Shown one piece after another: positions 25,397-33,530 of a stretch of 56,083 nt of DNA. How positions within the stretch are numbered: position 1 is the first letter of the stretch; each line of letters starts with the position of its first letter. Source of the DNA: Cytophagales bacterium. Lineage in GTDB: Bacteria; Bacteroidota; Bacteroidia; Cytophagales; Spirosomataceae. A model generated the notes under the pieces. It searched no databases. It was not told where the DNA came from and saw nothing but the letters and a program-made list of their open reading frames with translations. The stretch lies in the NCBI GenBank assembly GCA_004292855.1, contig RDXN01000066.1, positions 1-56,083 on the forward strand, read 5' to 3'. The translations under genes were made by a program, and so were the position numbers.

Positions 25397-26512
25397 ATGA
25401 CACCCATTCAAAACAACGCCAATCCACCGGCCCCTTTGGTGCGGCCCGTACCCCCCGATCAGATATCGCCCAAGGCGGTTATGTTGCAGGTTTTTAAGCT
25501 CCGCACCGTCTTTAAGCGGTACTGGAAACTTCTGTTAGCACTGATGATTGTCGGAGGTATTATCGGCAAAATCATCGACGTCTCCGAAGACCGTCAGCCT
25601 ATTTACACAGGCGGCATTACGTTTAACCTGGGGGGCGGCAGTTCGACGGGGGGCGGTATGGGCGATCTGGGCGGGTTAATGAGCGCGTTTGGCATTGGCA
25701 GCAGCGCACCCGAAGCCAACATTTTCGTCGGCGACAACTTTATGATCTACGCCAAATCACGGCCCGTGGTCGAAAAAACCCTGATGAAAACAGTGAAGAT
25801 TAAGGGCGTAGACACGCTCCTGGTCAACTACTACATTCAGCATAGTGGTATCCGTGACAAAGAATGGGAGGAGAACGATTCACTACGGATGTTTTCGTTC
25901 GACCGGGCCAAGACCCCGGAAGAGATGACAAGGCAGGAACTCATTGCGATGGGGCAGATCTATACCAAGATCACAACCGGCGAGATGGGCGTTACGCAAC
26001 CCGACCGAAAATCGTCGTTTATGCGCTTGCAGGCTGGTATGCAGGACGAAGACATGACCAAAGCGTTTGTAGAAAATCATCTGGAAACGATTGAGGAAGA
26101 TTACAAGTTTAAGCAAACCAAGAAGTCACGTGAGGTACTTAAGTTGCTTCACCGCCGGACCGACTCACTCTATGCGGCTCTAACCGGTACCGAAAATCGA
26201 CTGGCCCGGCAAATTGACCAAAATCAGCAGGTCGTTGTTGCTCAGGCGCAAATTCAGGAAACAAAACTTACCCGTAACTCGGCGTTCCTTAGTCAGCAAT
26301 ATTTCGGTGCCGTGCAAAGCGAAGACAACATGCGGATGTCGATGATTAAAGAGGCCCCGTTGTTCACGGAGATCGAACCGGTTTCGCTGCCGTTGTACAA
26401 AGAAGTAAGAACCTCCATTGCCATGCAGGCAGGTATTTTGTTGGGGTTGATTATTAGTATCGTTATTATTTTCTTCCGAGAGACCTACCGGTCGATTATG
26501 TCGGAAGAATGA
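25397..26512 (+). CDS. Wzz/chain-length-determinant-type inner-membrane protein
   Basis: 371 residues. A transmembrane helix at about 47-60 (WKLLLALMIVGGIIG), a periplasmic region with Gly-rich insert (GGGSSTGGGMGDLGG), a coiled-coil-like part (about 225-290) and a C-terminal helix GILLGLIISIVIIFF followed by a short cytoplasmic tail. This is the Wzz/GumC topology without the fused tyrosine kinase. It should set chain length or bridge the export duct and the inner membrane. It starts 5 bp after the SLBB gene, and its TGA overlaps an ATG (ATGA) that leads in frame into the next gene. Confidence 0.82.
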   Translation: MTPIQNNANPPAPLVRPVPPDQISPKAVMLQVFKLRTVFKRYWKLLLALMIVGGIIGKIIDVSEDRQPIYTGGITFNLGGGSSTGGGMGDLGGLMSAFGIGSSAPEANIFVGDNFMIYAKSRPVVEKTLMKTVKIKGVDTLLVNYYIQHSGIRDKEWEENDSLRMFSFDRAKTPEEMTRQELIAMGQIYTKITTGEMGVTQPDRKSSFMRLQAGMQDEDMTKAFVENHLETIEEDYKFKQTKKSREVLKLLHRRTDSLYAALTGTENRLARQIDQNQQVVVAQAQIQETKLTRNSAFLSQQYFGAVQSEDNMRMSMIKEAPLFTEIEPVSLPLYKEVRTSIAMQAGILLGLIISIVIIFFRETYRSIMSEE

Positions 26513-26517
26513 TTCCG

Positions 26518-26594
26518 GTAGGCAGTGAGCAGTGGGCAGGGCTGACGCAAGTTGCCAACTACATACTGCCTACTGTTCACTGTTTACTGCCTAC
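26518..26594. repeat. Inverted repeat, GTAGGCAGTGAGCAGTG type, with GCTGACGCAAG core
   Basis: Arms 26518-26534 and 26578-26594 pair at 15 of 17 positions; the region between contains further GCAGT/ACTGC words and GGGCTGACGCAAGTTGCC. It lies between the Wzz stop and the permease ATG (4 nt away), and is open in the reading frame of the permease. Confidence 0.75.
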
Positions 26595-26598
26595 TTTA

Positions 26599-27429
26599 AT
26601 GAGAACGCAAGAAGTCATTATACAACCCGGTCGCTCGGAGCGGCATTACTGGCGCGATTTGTGGCGCAACCGCGAGTTGCTGTATATTTTGTCGATGCGC
26701 GACGTGTCGGTGCGGTACAAGCAAACCGCGCTCGGAGCCGCGTGGGGCCTTATTCGACCCCTAACCACCATGCTCATCATGGTGTTTGTGTTTAGCAAAG
26801 TTGCCAAACTCCCGCCCGATCCGGGCATTCCGTACCCGCTCATGGTGCTGGGGGGTATTACAGTCTGGACATTCTTTGCCACGGCCTTCACGCAGGTGAG
26901 CAATAGCGTTACACTCAACTCGAATCTGGTCACGAAGGTCTACTTCCCTCGGCTTCTGATGCCACTTAGTTCGGTAGCGGTGAGCTTTATCGATTTTCTG
27001 GTGTCGTTGGGTTTGTTTGTGGTGTTGGCCATCTGGTACCGGTTCATTCCCGATTGGCATTTGCTGTTTTTGCCCGTTTTTATCGTGCTGGCTATGCTGG
27101 CCTCGTTTGCCTTTGGATTGTTTTTTGCCGTGATAAACGTGCGTTTTCGGGACATTGGGCAACTGATTCCGTTTATTGTGCAGATTGGTTTTTACATTTG
27201 CCCTATAGCCTACAGCAGTCGCCTGGTAAAGACTGAGTGGTACTATAAGTTTTATATTCTCAACCCGATGGTTGGAATTATCGACGGGTTTCGGTGGGCA
27301 TTGCTCGGCGAACGGGCCTATTTCGACCCGCGCAGCATCCTGATTTCGGTGGTGCTGGTGTTGGTTTGCCTAACCCTGTCGGTGTACTTCTTCCGCCAAC
27401 GGGAGAATAGTTTTGTTGATGATATTTAG
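26599..27429 (+). CDS. ABC-2 type permease for polysaccharide export (Wzm/KpsM-like)
   Basis: 276 residues from ATG 26599 (MRTQEVIIQPGRSERHYW). Six transmembrane helices; the cytoplasmic start RDLWRNRELLYILSMRDVSVRYKQTALGA and the motif NPMVGIIDGFRWALLG are hallmarks of O-antigen/capsule ABC-2 permeases. It exports a lipid-linked glycan with the ATPase encoded next. A frame-coupled ATG at 26509 would add 30 residues encoded by the inverted repeat; those look like translated repeat, so I prefer 26599, though use of the upstream start cannot be excluded. Confidence 0.88.
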   Translation: MRTQEVIIQPGRSERHYWRDLWRNRELLYILSMRDVSVRYKQTALGAAWGLIRPLTTMLIMVFVFSKVAKLPPDPGIPYPLMVLGGITVWTFFATAFTQVSNSVTLNSNLVTKVYFPRLLMPLSSVAVSFIDFLVSLGLFVVLAIWYRFIPDWHLLFLPVFIVLAMLASFAFGLFFAVINVRFRDIGQLIPFIVQIGFYICPIAYSSRLVKTEWYYKFYILNPMVGIIDGFRWALLGERAYFDPRSILISVVLVLVCLTLSVYFFRQRENSFVDDI

Positions 27430-27440
27430 AGGAAAGGAGC

Positions 27441-27516
27441 GAGGAGTGAGGAGTGAGCAATGAGGAGGTTAATGCCTTTTCAAACTCTACTCCTCACTCC
27501 TCACTCCTCACTCCTC
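27441..27516. repeat. Inverted repeat, GAGGAGTGAGGAGTGAG type
   Basis: GAGGAGTGAGGAGTGAG at 27441-27457 faces CTCCTCACTCCTCACTCC... at 27490-27516. Same word family as the repeat at 13.9-14.0 kb. It fills the gap between permease and ATPase genes and ends 11 nt before the ATPase ATG. Confidence 0.8.
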
Positions 27517-27527
27517 AACACTAAATT

Positions 27528-28796
27528 ATGTCTGTAATTACAGTTGACAATATAAGTAAGCACTACATTATCGACCATAAACGCGGCAAAGGGGGCGGAA
27601 CCCTACGCGATATGGTCAGTGAAAATGTGCGGAGTTGGTTTGGCAAAAAACGCCCCGGCGACGAGCAGGTTACCCATGAGGAGTTCTGGGCCTTGCGCGA
27701 CGTGAGCTTTTCCGTTGAGCAAGGCGACCGCGTGGGTATTGTGGGCCACAACGGCGCGGGCAAATCGACCTTGTTGAAAATCCTGAGCAAGATTATCGAA
27801 CCCAGCAGCGGCTCGGTCCGAATTCGCGGACGAGTGGCTTCATTGCTCGAAGTGGGCACCGGCTTCCACCCTGAGCTAACGGGTCGTGAGAATATCTTTC
27901 TGAATGGCTCGTTGCTTGGCATGTCGCGCAGCGAAATTCGCAAACAGTTTGACGCCATTGTGGACTTTGCCGGGGTCGAAAAATTTCTGGATACCCCTGT
28001 AAAACGCTATTCGTCAGGTATGTACGTGCGGTTGGGGTTTGCTATTTCGGCTCACCTCGACCCCGAAATCATGATCGTTGACGAAGTGTTGGCCGTGGGC
28101 GATGCCGAGTTTCAGAAGAAGAGTCTCGGCAAAATGCGTGACAACTCGGCAAGTGGCCGAACAATTTTGTTCGTAAGCCACAACCTCACCGCCGTGCAGG
28201 CCCTCTGCAACAAGACGCTGTATTTTGAGAAGGGACAATTACTCGAGCAGGGCGAGACTAACGCCGTCATTGCCACGTATCTGAGCAAGGTTTCGCGGAC
28301 GCGCCTGTGTCGGTCGTGGGACACGCCCGGAGAAGCTCCCGGCAATGACCTCGTGCGGATCAAACGTATTGAACTTATTCCCCAGTACCCTGACAACCTG
28401 ACGCATATTGACGTCAGGACGCCCATGCGGGTGCGGTTCGAGTTTTGGAATATGATGGACCGCGCTAACCTGAACCTGAGCATGCACCTGAATTCGCTCA
28501 CGGGCGAGTGCATTTTCAACGTGGGATCGCAGTCGCAATCATTTGAGAAGGGCGTGGTGTCGGGGGAGTGTGTTATTCCGGGCTATTTCCTGAACGACGG
28601 TTCGTACACGATCTCGATGATGATCGTGAAAGACACCGTAACGCCCTTGTTCAATATGGAAGAGGGCCTGACGTTCGACGTGGAAGACTACCGCGAAGGG
28701 GTGGCCTGGTACGGCAAATGGCCGGGCTATGTGCGGCCACAGTTTGGGTTTACGATGGATTCGCTCGTTGCCGAACCCCTCAATCAACGAGTATAG
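27528..28796 (+). CDS. ABC transporter ATPase with Wzt-type C-terminal domain
   Basis: 422 residues. Walker A GHNGAGKST (73-81), signature YSSGMYVRLGFAI (from 161), Walker B IMIVDE (181-186), and the linker AVGDAEFQKKS typical of KpsT/Wzt ATPases. Residues about 260-415 form a beta-sandwich like the carbohydrate-binding domain of Wzt, which in O9a-type systems recognises the finished, modified chain end. With the permease before it, this gives an ABC-dependent export system for an O-antigen-like glycan. The stop codon is one base before the next ATG. Confidence 0.9.
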   Translation: MSVITVDNISKHYIIDHKRGKGGGTLRDMVSENVRSWFGKKRPGDEQVTHEEFWALRDVSFSVEQGDRVGIVGHNGAGKSTLLKILSKIIEPSSGSVRIRGRVASLLEVGTGFHPELTGRENIFLNGSLLGMSRSEIRKQFDAIVDFAGVEKFLDTPVKRYSSGMYVRLGFAISAHLDPEIMIVDEVLAVGDAEFQKKSLGKMRDNSASGRTILFVSHNLTAVQALCNKTLYFEKGQLLEQGETNAVIATYLSKVSRTRLCRSWDTPGEAPGNDLVRIKRIELIPQYPDNLTHIDVRTPMRVRFEFWNMMDRANLNLSMHLNSLTGECIFNVGSQSQSFEKGVVSGECVIPGYFLNDGSYTISMMIVKDTVTPLFNMEEGLTFDVEDYREGVAWYGKWPGYVRPQFGFTMDSLVAEPLNQRV

Positions 28797-28797
28797 T

Positions 28798-29898
28798 ATG
28801 ACTGAGCCACTCTTCGTTACGAAATCGTACCTGCCCACCAAGGCGGAGTATGCGGCTGCGGTTGCCGAAATCTGGGATACCGGGATTCTTACCAACGACG
28901 GCCCTCTGAACAAGCGGCTGGAGGAGCAACTGCGGGTATTTTTGGGTCTCGACTACCTGCGGGTGACTAACAACGGTACGGTGGTGCTGCAAATGGCTCT
29001 CAAGGCCCTCGGTATTGAACCCGGCAGCAAAATTATTACTACGCCGTTCTCGTACGTGGCTACCACCAACGCCATTTTGTGGGAAAAGTGTATCCCCATC
29101 TTCGCCGACATCAAGCCCGACGATTTCAACATCGACCCCGACCACATCGAAGCCACCCTGCGCGAACACCCTGATGCCAAAGCGATCATGGCCACGCACG
29201 TGTATGGCAACGCCTGTGAGGTCGACCGCATCAAGGCTATCGCCGACGCACATGGCCTGAAAGTCATTTACGACGCGGCCCACACGTTCGGAGCCACTTA
29301 CAAGGGGCAGGCTATTTTAAACTACGGCGACCTTAGCACGTGTAGTTTCCACGCCACGAAAGTGTTCCATACCATAGAGGGCGGTTGCATTGTTTCGCAC
29401 GATGCGAAAATGGACGACGAACTGGCCTATCTGCGTAGTTTTGGGCACCGGGGCGATTATTACCACAGTCAGGGAATCAATGCCAAAAACTCAGAGTTCC
29501 ATGCGGCAATGGGTCTGGTGATGCTTCCCAACGTGCCCGACCTGATTGCCAAACGCAAGCAGGTAGCCGGTTGGTACGACGCCCGTTTGAACTTTGACCA
29601 GGTTACGCGGCCCACCTTATTGGAAGGCATGGTCTACAACTACGCCTACTATCCGGTCCTCTTCCGCGACGAACCTACGCTCGAACGGGTGAGGGCCGCG
29701 CTCGAAGCGGAGAAGATTTTCCCCCGCCGGTATTTTTACCCCTCGCTAAACACGCTCCATTTCCTGCCCGACATGAGTAAGAAAGCCTGCCCCGTGTCGG
29801 ACCGGGTATCGGTGGGGGTTATGTCGCTGCCGTTCCACCCCGAACTGCCCGAAGCTGAGGTTGAGCGGGTGAGTCGTATCATTAATGAAAATGTATGA
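28798..29898 (+). CDS. DegT/DnrJ/EryC1/StrS family sugar aminotransferase
   Basis: 366 residues from ATG 28798. PLP fold type I: TNDGPLNKRLEEQL and VTNNGTVVLQMAL at the substrate end, VIYDAAHTFGA with the PLP-ring Asp, and CSFHATKVFHTIEGG with the Schiff-base Lys188. It transfers an amino group to a keto-sugar nucleotide. With the WbqC and PglD/NeuD-like genes downstream it probably makes an N-acylated amino sugar for this glycan; which carbon is aminated is not decidable here. It starts one base after the ATPase stop codon and overlaps the next gene by 4 bp (ATGA). Confidence 0.9.
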   Translation: MTEPLFVTKSYLPTKAEYAAAVAEIWDTGILTNDGPLNKRLEEQLRVFLGLDYLRVTNNGTVVLQMALKALGIEPGSKIITTPFSYVATTNAILWEKCIPIFADIKPDDFNIDPDHIEATLREHPDAKAIMATHVYGNACEVDRIKAIADAHGLKVIYDAAHTFGATYKGQAILNYGDLSTCSFHATKVFHTIEGGCIVSHDAKMDDELAYLRSFGHRGDYYHSQGINAKNSEFHAAMGLVMLPNVPDLIAKRKQVAGWYDARLNFDQVTRPTLLEGMVYNYAYYPVLFRDEPTLERVRAALEAEKIFPRRYFYPSLNTLHFLPDMSKKACPVSDRVSVGVMSLPFHPELPEAEVERVSRIINENV

Positions 29899-32015
29899 TT
29901 GCCCTTCACCTAACCCTGTTCATTCTCTTTATTGGTTACGTTGGGCGGCTTGCAACGGGGATTGCCCGCCGTTCGTTGGTGGAGTGGTTACTGACTTCGT
30001 TTTTGCTGTTTGCCGGTAGCGTTATTTTCACGGGCTTCGTGCTGTCGGCTCTGTACCTGACGGCCAACGCAACCGTTTGGGGGCTGTCGGTATTCATCAC
30101 GGCCACAGCGTTGGGGTTTGCGTTGCGCAAACTCCTCCGCGTTTCGGGCGAACGTTCTGAACCCCGCTTCTCCGCCCGCCACCTCCTGACCGACCGCTGG
30201 CAAACGTTTCGCTCGTGGTTTAGGGGATTAAATGCCTTCTCTAAACTTCTGTTTGGCAGTATGTTAGCGACGATGACCGTCATTGCCACGACTAACCTGT
30301 TGCTCGTGTTGTTTACTGTTCCGAACGAATGGGATAGTATGACGGGTCACCTGAACCGCGTGATGCAGTACATTCAGCGGGGCACGATGCGGCACTTTGG
30401 CGGCACCAACTGGAACATCGACACGTACCCAAAGAGCGTTTGTACGCTCCAGATTTATTCGTTTCTGATTACGGGCCGGTTCGAGAACGCGTTCAAACTC
30501 ATCCATCACCTGAGCTATTGGGTGGGAGTTGTGGCTGTCTTTGGCATCGTGCAACGCATTGCTACCTTGCGTAGACAGGTCCCCTCGCTGTCGGCAAGCC
30601 TGTTTTGCGCCCTCGCCTACGCGCTCCTGCCCGATTTTCTGATGCAGGCGATCACCACCGAAACCGACATTGTACTCACGGCCTACCTGAGTGTGTTGCT
30701 TTACATGCTGTTTGCCTACCGGGCGTCGACCCCACCCCCCAGCCCCCTCCCCCGTAGGGAGGGGGGGCGCGACAACCGCTACCTCTGGTTGTCGGCTATG
30801 GCCTTTGCTATGGCGTTTGGGCATAAAATCACGTTCGCACTGTTGCTGCCCTCAGTGTTTGTGATCATGATTTACACCGTGTTCTGGTCGGATTCCTGGA
30901 GCGTTACCATAGAAAGAACGGTACGGTTGGGAATCGCCATTGTCGTGGCTATGTGCCTGTGGACGTTTCCAACGGGCTATCTCAAAAACATTGAGGTATA
31001 CGACCATCCGATTGGACCAAAAACGGCCCTCAAGCATCAGTCGATTGAACGGGCTGGGTCAAAAAAGAACCTGCTGGTGCAGGGGAGCCGCAACGTGGTT
31101 CGTTACACCTACGACCATTTCAACCTCGACGGCATTCGGAATCTGGAAGAGGGCAACCGGATTAATCACCTCATGCGAAAACCCGCCATATGGCTTGAAG
31201 ATAAGCTCCGCATGGGTCTCGACGAGGTGACGGAATTCTCGATTCAGCCCTTTGCGTTCGACCGGCGGTTTGTGTTTTACAATGCCAACCCCTATTGGGG
31301 CATTATTGGGTTTGGGTTGATTTTTCCCTTGCTGGTGTTGGTCTTGCTGGGGATTGTTCGGTCGGTGCCGCACCTATTCCTGGGACTGGCCTTCGGGCTG
31401 CACTTTGCGGCTCTCTCGTTCTCAGCTCCTTACGATCCGTTTAAAGGCCGTTATTTTATCGAAACAGGTCTTTTTGGCATCACGTTTCTGTCGTTGCTGT
31501 TCCTGAGTCCGAAGCTGCGCATCGACACGCCGGGCCACGCTTGGCCGGGTCGACCAATATTGAAAGCCTATGTGGGCTTCGCAACGTTGATGGGCTGCGT
31601 ATCGGCGTTGTTGTGTGTGTTTCTGAACATTCGCGCCCTGCCATTTGCCTGGCGTGGTTTCCCTTCGGCTTTCGAGGCCGACCGGGTGAAGATGATGACC
31701 ATTGGCCGCCCCGATGTGTATGTGCCCTACAAACGTTTCGACGAACTCGTACCCGACACGGCGACTGTTGCCCTCGGCACCATCAACGACGACTACGAGT
31801 ACCCGCTCTACGGCCCCCGGCTGTCGCGTCGGCTCATTGCTATTAACCCGTTCGAGAAAGGCGTACAACCCATCCCTAAAGAGGCCCAATACCTATTTTT
31901 TGCAAAAAGCGTAATCAAACCTCAACCCGGCGATATTCGCCTGGGCACCGACACCACCATGACCGAAAACGTAGTTGTGCCGGGAGAAGATTATTACCTG
32001 AGAAAACTGAAATGA
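29895..32015 (+). CDS. GT-C type multispanning membrane glycosyltransferase (putative)
   Basis: 706 residues with about 10-12 transmembrane helices. The first long extracytoplasmic loop carries NEWDSMTGHLNRVMQYIQRG, which resembles the W-D-(A/S)-M-x-x-H-L-x-R signature of GT-C transferases that use lipid-linked sugars. A loop near residue 280 (ASTPPPSPLPRREGGRDN) is encoded by a GC-rich hairpin repeat (30731-30768) that keeps the frame. The C-terminal part (about 570-700) is soluble. Start overlaps the aminotransferase stop (ATGA) and its stop overlaps the WbqC start, so translation is probably coupled. Acceptor unknown. Confidence 0.65.
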   Translation: MIALHLTLFILFIGYVGRLATGIARRSLVEWLLTSFLLFAGSVIFTGFVLSALYLTANATVWGLSVFITATALGFALRKLLRVSGERSEPRFSARHLLTDRWQTFRSWFRGLNAFSKLLFGSMLATMTVIATTNLLLVLFTVPNEWDSMTGHLNRVMQYIQRGTMRHFGGTNWNIDTYPKSVCTLQIYSFLITGRFENAFKLIHHLSYWVGVVAVFGIVQRIATLRRQVPSLSASLFCALAYALLPDFLMQAITTETDIVLTAYLSVLLYMLFAYRASTPPPSPLPRREGGRDNRYLWLSAMAFAMAFGHKITFALLLPSVFVIMIYTVFWSDSWSVTIERTVRLGIAIVVAMCLWTFPTGYLKNIEVYDHPIGPKTALKHQSIERAGSKKNLLVQGSRNVVRYTYDHFNLDGIRNLEEGNRINHLMRKPAIWLEDKLRMGLDEVTEFSIQPFAFDRRFVFYNANPYWGIIGFGLIFPLLVLVLLGIVRSVPHLFLGLAFGLHFAALSFSAPYDPFKGRYFIETGLFGITFLSLLFLSPKLRIDTPGHAWPGRPILKAYVGFATLMGCVSALLCVFLNIRALPFAWRGFPSAFEADRVKMMTIGRPDVYVPYKRFDELVPDTATVALGTINDDYEYPLYGPRLSRRLIAINPFEKGVQPIPKEAQYLFFAKSVIKPQPGDIRLGTDTTMTENVVVPGEDYYLRKLK
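30731..30768. repeat. GC-rich hairpin repeat inside the GT-C gene
   Basis: CCCCCTCCC and GGGAGGGGG face each other across CCGTA, preceded by CCCCACCCCCCAG. Word content matches the intergenic repeat at 49178-49280 (CCACCCCCCTGCCCCCTCC). Here it lies in a coding region and is translated in frame as a Pro/Arg/Gly-rich loop. Confidence 0.7.
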
Positions 32016-32740
32016 CGCTCGCCATCATGCAACCGTACTTCCTACCGTACATTGGCTACTTACAGCTTATGAACGCGGTGGATCGGTTTGTTTTTTACGA
32101 CGATGTGGCCTTCATAAACCGGGGTTGGGTGAACCGAAACCGGATGCTGGTAAGTGGTCGGGAACACCTGTTTACGGTGCCCCTGATAGATGCTAGTCAG
32201 AATAAGGCCATTCGCGACATCAATGTGAGCAGTGACCCAAAATGGCGCGGCAAACTGCTCAAAACCGTTGAGCAGAGCTACAAAAAGGCTCCACTTTACG
32301 AAACGGTAATGCCGATGCTGGAGAAAATTGTCAATTTTACGGGCGGAGATCAAGGCGATCTTTCGGTGGCTGATTATATAGTTCATAGCTTTACCGAACT
32401 CACAGCTTATCTGGATATTACCACCGCACTCGTCCCCTCATCGACTATCTACGAAAACGGTCATCTTAAAGCGCAGGAGCGTATTTTGGACATTTGTCGG
32501 CAGGAGGGAGCCACCCGATACATCAACCCAGTTGGGGGGCAGGCATTGTATGACCGCAACTACTTCGCGGAAGCGGGTATCCAACTGAATTTCATCCAGT
32601 CGAAACGAGTTGCGTACAACCAACAGATTGGCAAAGTGGCCCCCGCCGAATTTGTGCCCTGGCTCTCAATCCTGGACGTGCTCATGATGAACGACGTGAA
32701 TACAGTGCGGGGAATGTTGAATGAATTTGACCTTTTGTAG
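32012..32740 (+). CDS. WbqC family protein
   Basis: 242 residues. The start LAIMQPYFLPYIGYLQLMNAVDRFVFYDDV and NRGWVNRNRML are the WbqC signature; NPVGGQALYD follows near 170. WbqC proteins are found in O-antigen and amino-sugar loci, next to DegT aminotransferases and acyltransferases, and are thought to act in modification of the amino sugar; the reaction is not established. Overlaps the GT-C gene by 4 bp. Its TAG stop is part of the palindrome that follows. Confidence 0.88.
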   Translation: MTLAIMQPYFLPYIGYLQLMNAVDRFVFYDDVAFINRGWVNRNRMLVSGREHLFTVPLIDASQNKAIRDINVSSDPKWRGKLLKTVEQSYKKAPLYETVMPMLEKIVNFTGGDQGDLSVADYIVHSFTELTAYLDITTALVPSSTIYENGHLKAQERILDICRQEGATRYINPVGGQALYDRNYFAEAGIQLNFIQSKRVAYNQQIGKVAPAEFVPWLSILDVLMMNDVNTVRGMLNEFDLL

Positions 32741-32764
32741 AGACGCAAAATTTTGCGTCTCTAC
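32737..32764. repeat. Perfect 28-bp palindrome GTAGAGACGCAAAA / TTTTGCGTCTCTAC
   Basis: Two 14-bp arms without a loop. It contains the WbqC stop codon (TAG, 32738-32740). Sequences of the GTAGAGACG...CGTCTCTAC type are dispersed short repeats in several phyla. It could also act as an attenuator; there is no following T-run. Confidence 0.85.
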
Positions 32765-32783
32765 ATAGCCAACACACAATAAA

Positions 32784-33440
32784 ATGGCAAACGTTATCAT
32801 TTTTGGCGTTCTCGATACTGCCGAACTCGCCCACTTTTACCTGACCCACGACTCGGAGCATGAGGTAGTCGCCTTTACGGTAAATCGTGAGTTTATGAAC
32901 AACGCAACCGAATTTCGTGGGCTTCCGGTGGTGGCCTTCGAGGACGTTGAATCGCTGTTTCCACCCTCCGATCACCAATTCTTTGCGCCGATGACGGGCC
33001 GGGGCATGAACAAAAACCGGGAGCGGGTCTACGAGCAGGCTAAAGCAAAAGGCTATACCTTCATCTCGTACATCAGCTCGAAGGCTACTACATTCGGCAA
33101 CGAGATTGGCGAAAATTGCTTCATTCTCGAAGACAACACGATCCAGCCGTTCACAACAATTGGCAACAACGTGGTGCTTTGGAGCGGCAACCACATCGGG
33201 CATCATGGTCGGATCGACGACCACGTGTTTTTTACCTCCCACGTAGTCATGTCGGGGCATTGCCACATCGGCTCGTACAGTTTCTTTGGAGTTAACAGCA
33301 CCATCCGCGACTACCTGACCATCGCTGAAGGGACGCTGTTGGGCATGGCGTCGGCCATCTACAAAGACACTGAACCCTGGGGCGTGTACATCGGCAACCC
33401 CGCCAAAAAACTCCCCAAACCAAGCCACGAAACGTATTGA
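32784..33440 (+). CDS. Sugar O/N-acyltransferase, PglD/NeuD type
   Basis: 218 residues. N-terminal alpha/beta part (VIIFGVLDTAELAHFYL), then a left-handed beta-helix from about 95 with hexapeptide repeats (IGENCFILEDNTIQPFTTIGNNVVLWSGNHIGHHGRI begins it) and the closing AIYKDTEPWGVYIGNPAKK. These enzymes transfer an acyl group from acyl-CoA to an amino or hydroxyl group of a nucleotide sugar, with a His (in GNHIGHH) as base. Likely partner of the DegT aminotransferase and WbqC. Confidence 0.87.
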   Translation: MANVIIFGVLDTAELAHFYLTHDSEHEVVAFTVNREFMNNATEFRGLPVVAFEDVESLFPPSDHQFFAPMTGRGMNKNRERVYEQAKAKGYTFISYISSKATTFGNEIGENCFILEDNTIQPFTTIGNNVVLWSGNHIGHHGRIDDHVFFTSHVVMSGHCHIGSYSFFGVNSTIRDYLTIAEGTLLGMASAIYKDTEPWGVYIGNPAKKLPKPSHETY

Positions 33441-33516
33441 GTGGCAGTAGGCAGTAGCAGTTTGCAGCCTTGAGGAAGCAAGCTGATCCTAATGTCTGCT
33501 ACTGCCTACTGCCACT
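33440..33516. repeat. Inverted repeat, AGTGGCAGTAGGCAGTAGCA type
   Basis: Perfect 20-bp arms at 33440-33459 and 33497-33516; a further GCCAACTGCTACT follows. The left arm includes the last base of the acyltransferase stop codon; the right end is 14 nt before the next ATG. The arm words are shared with the repeats at 26.5 and 53.1 kb. Confidence 0.85.
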
Positions 33517-33530
33517 GCCAACTGCTACTT

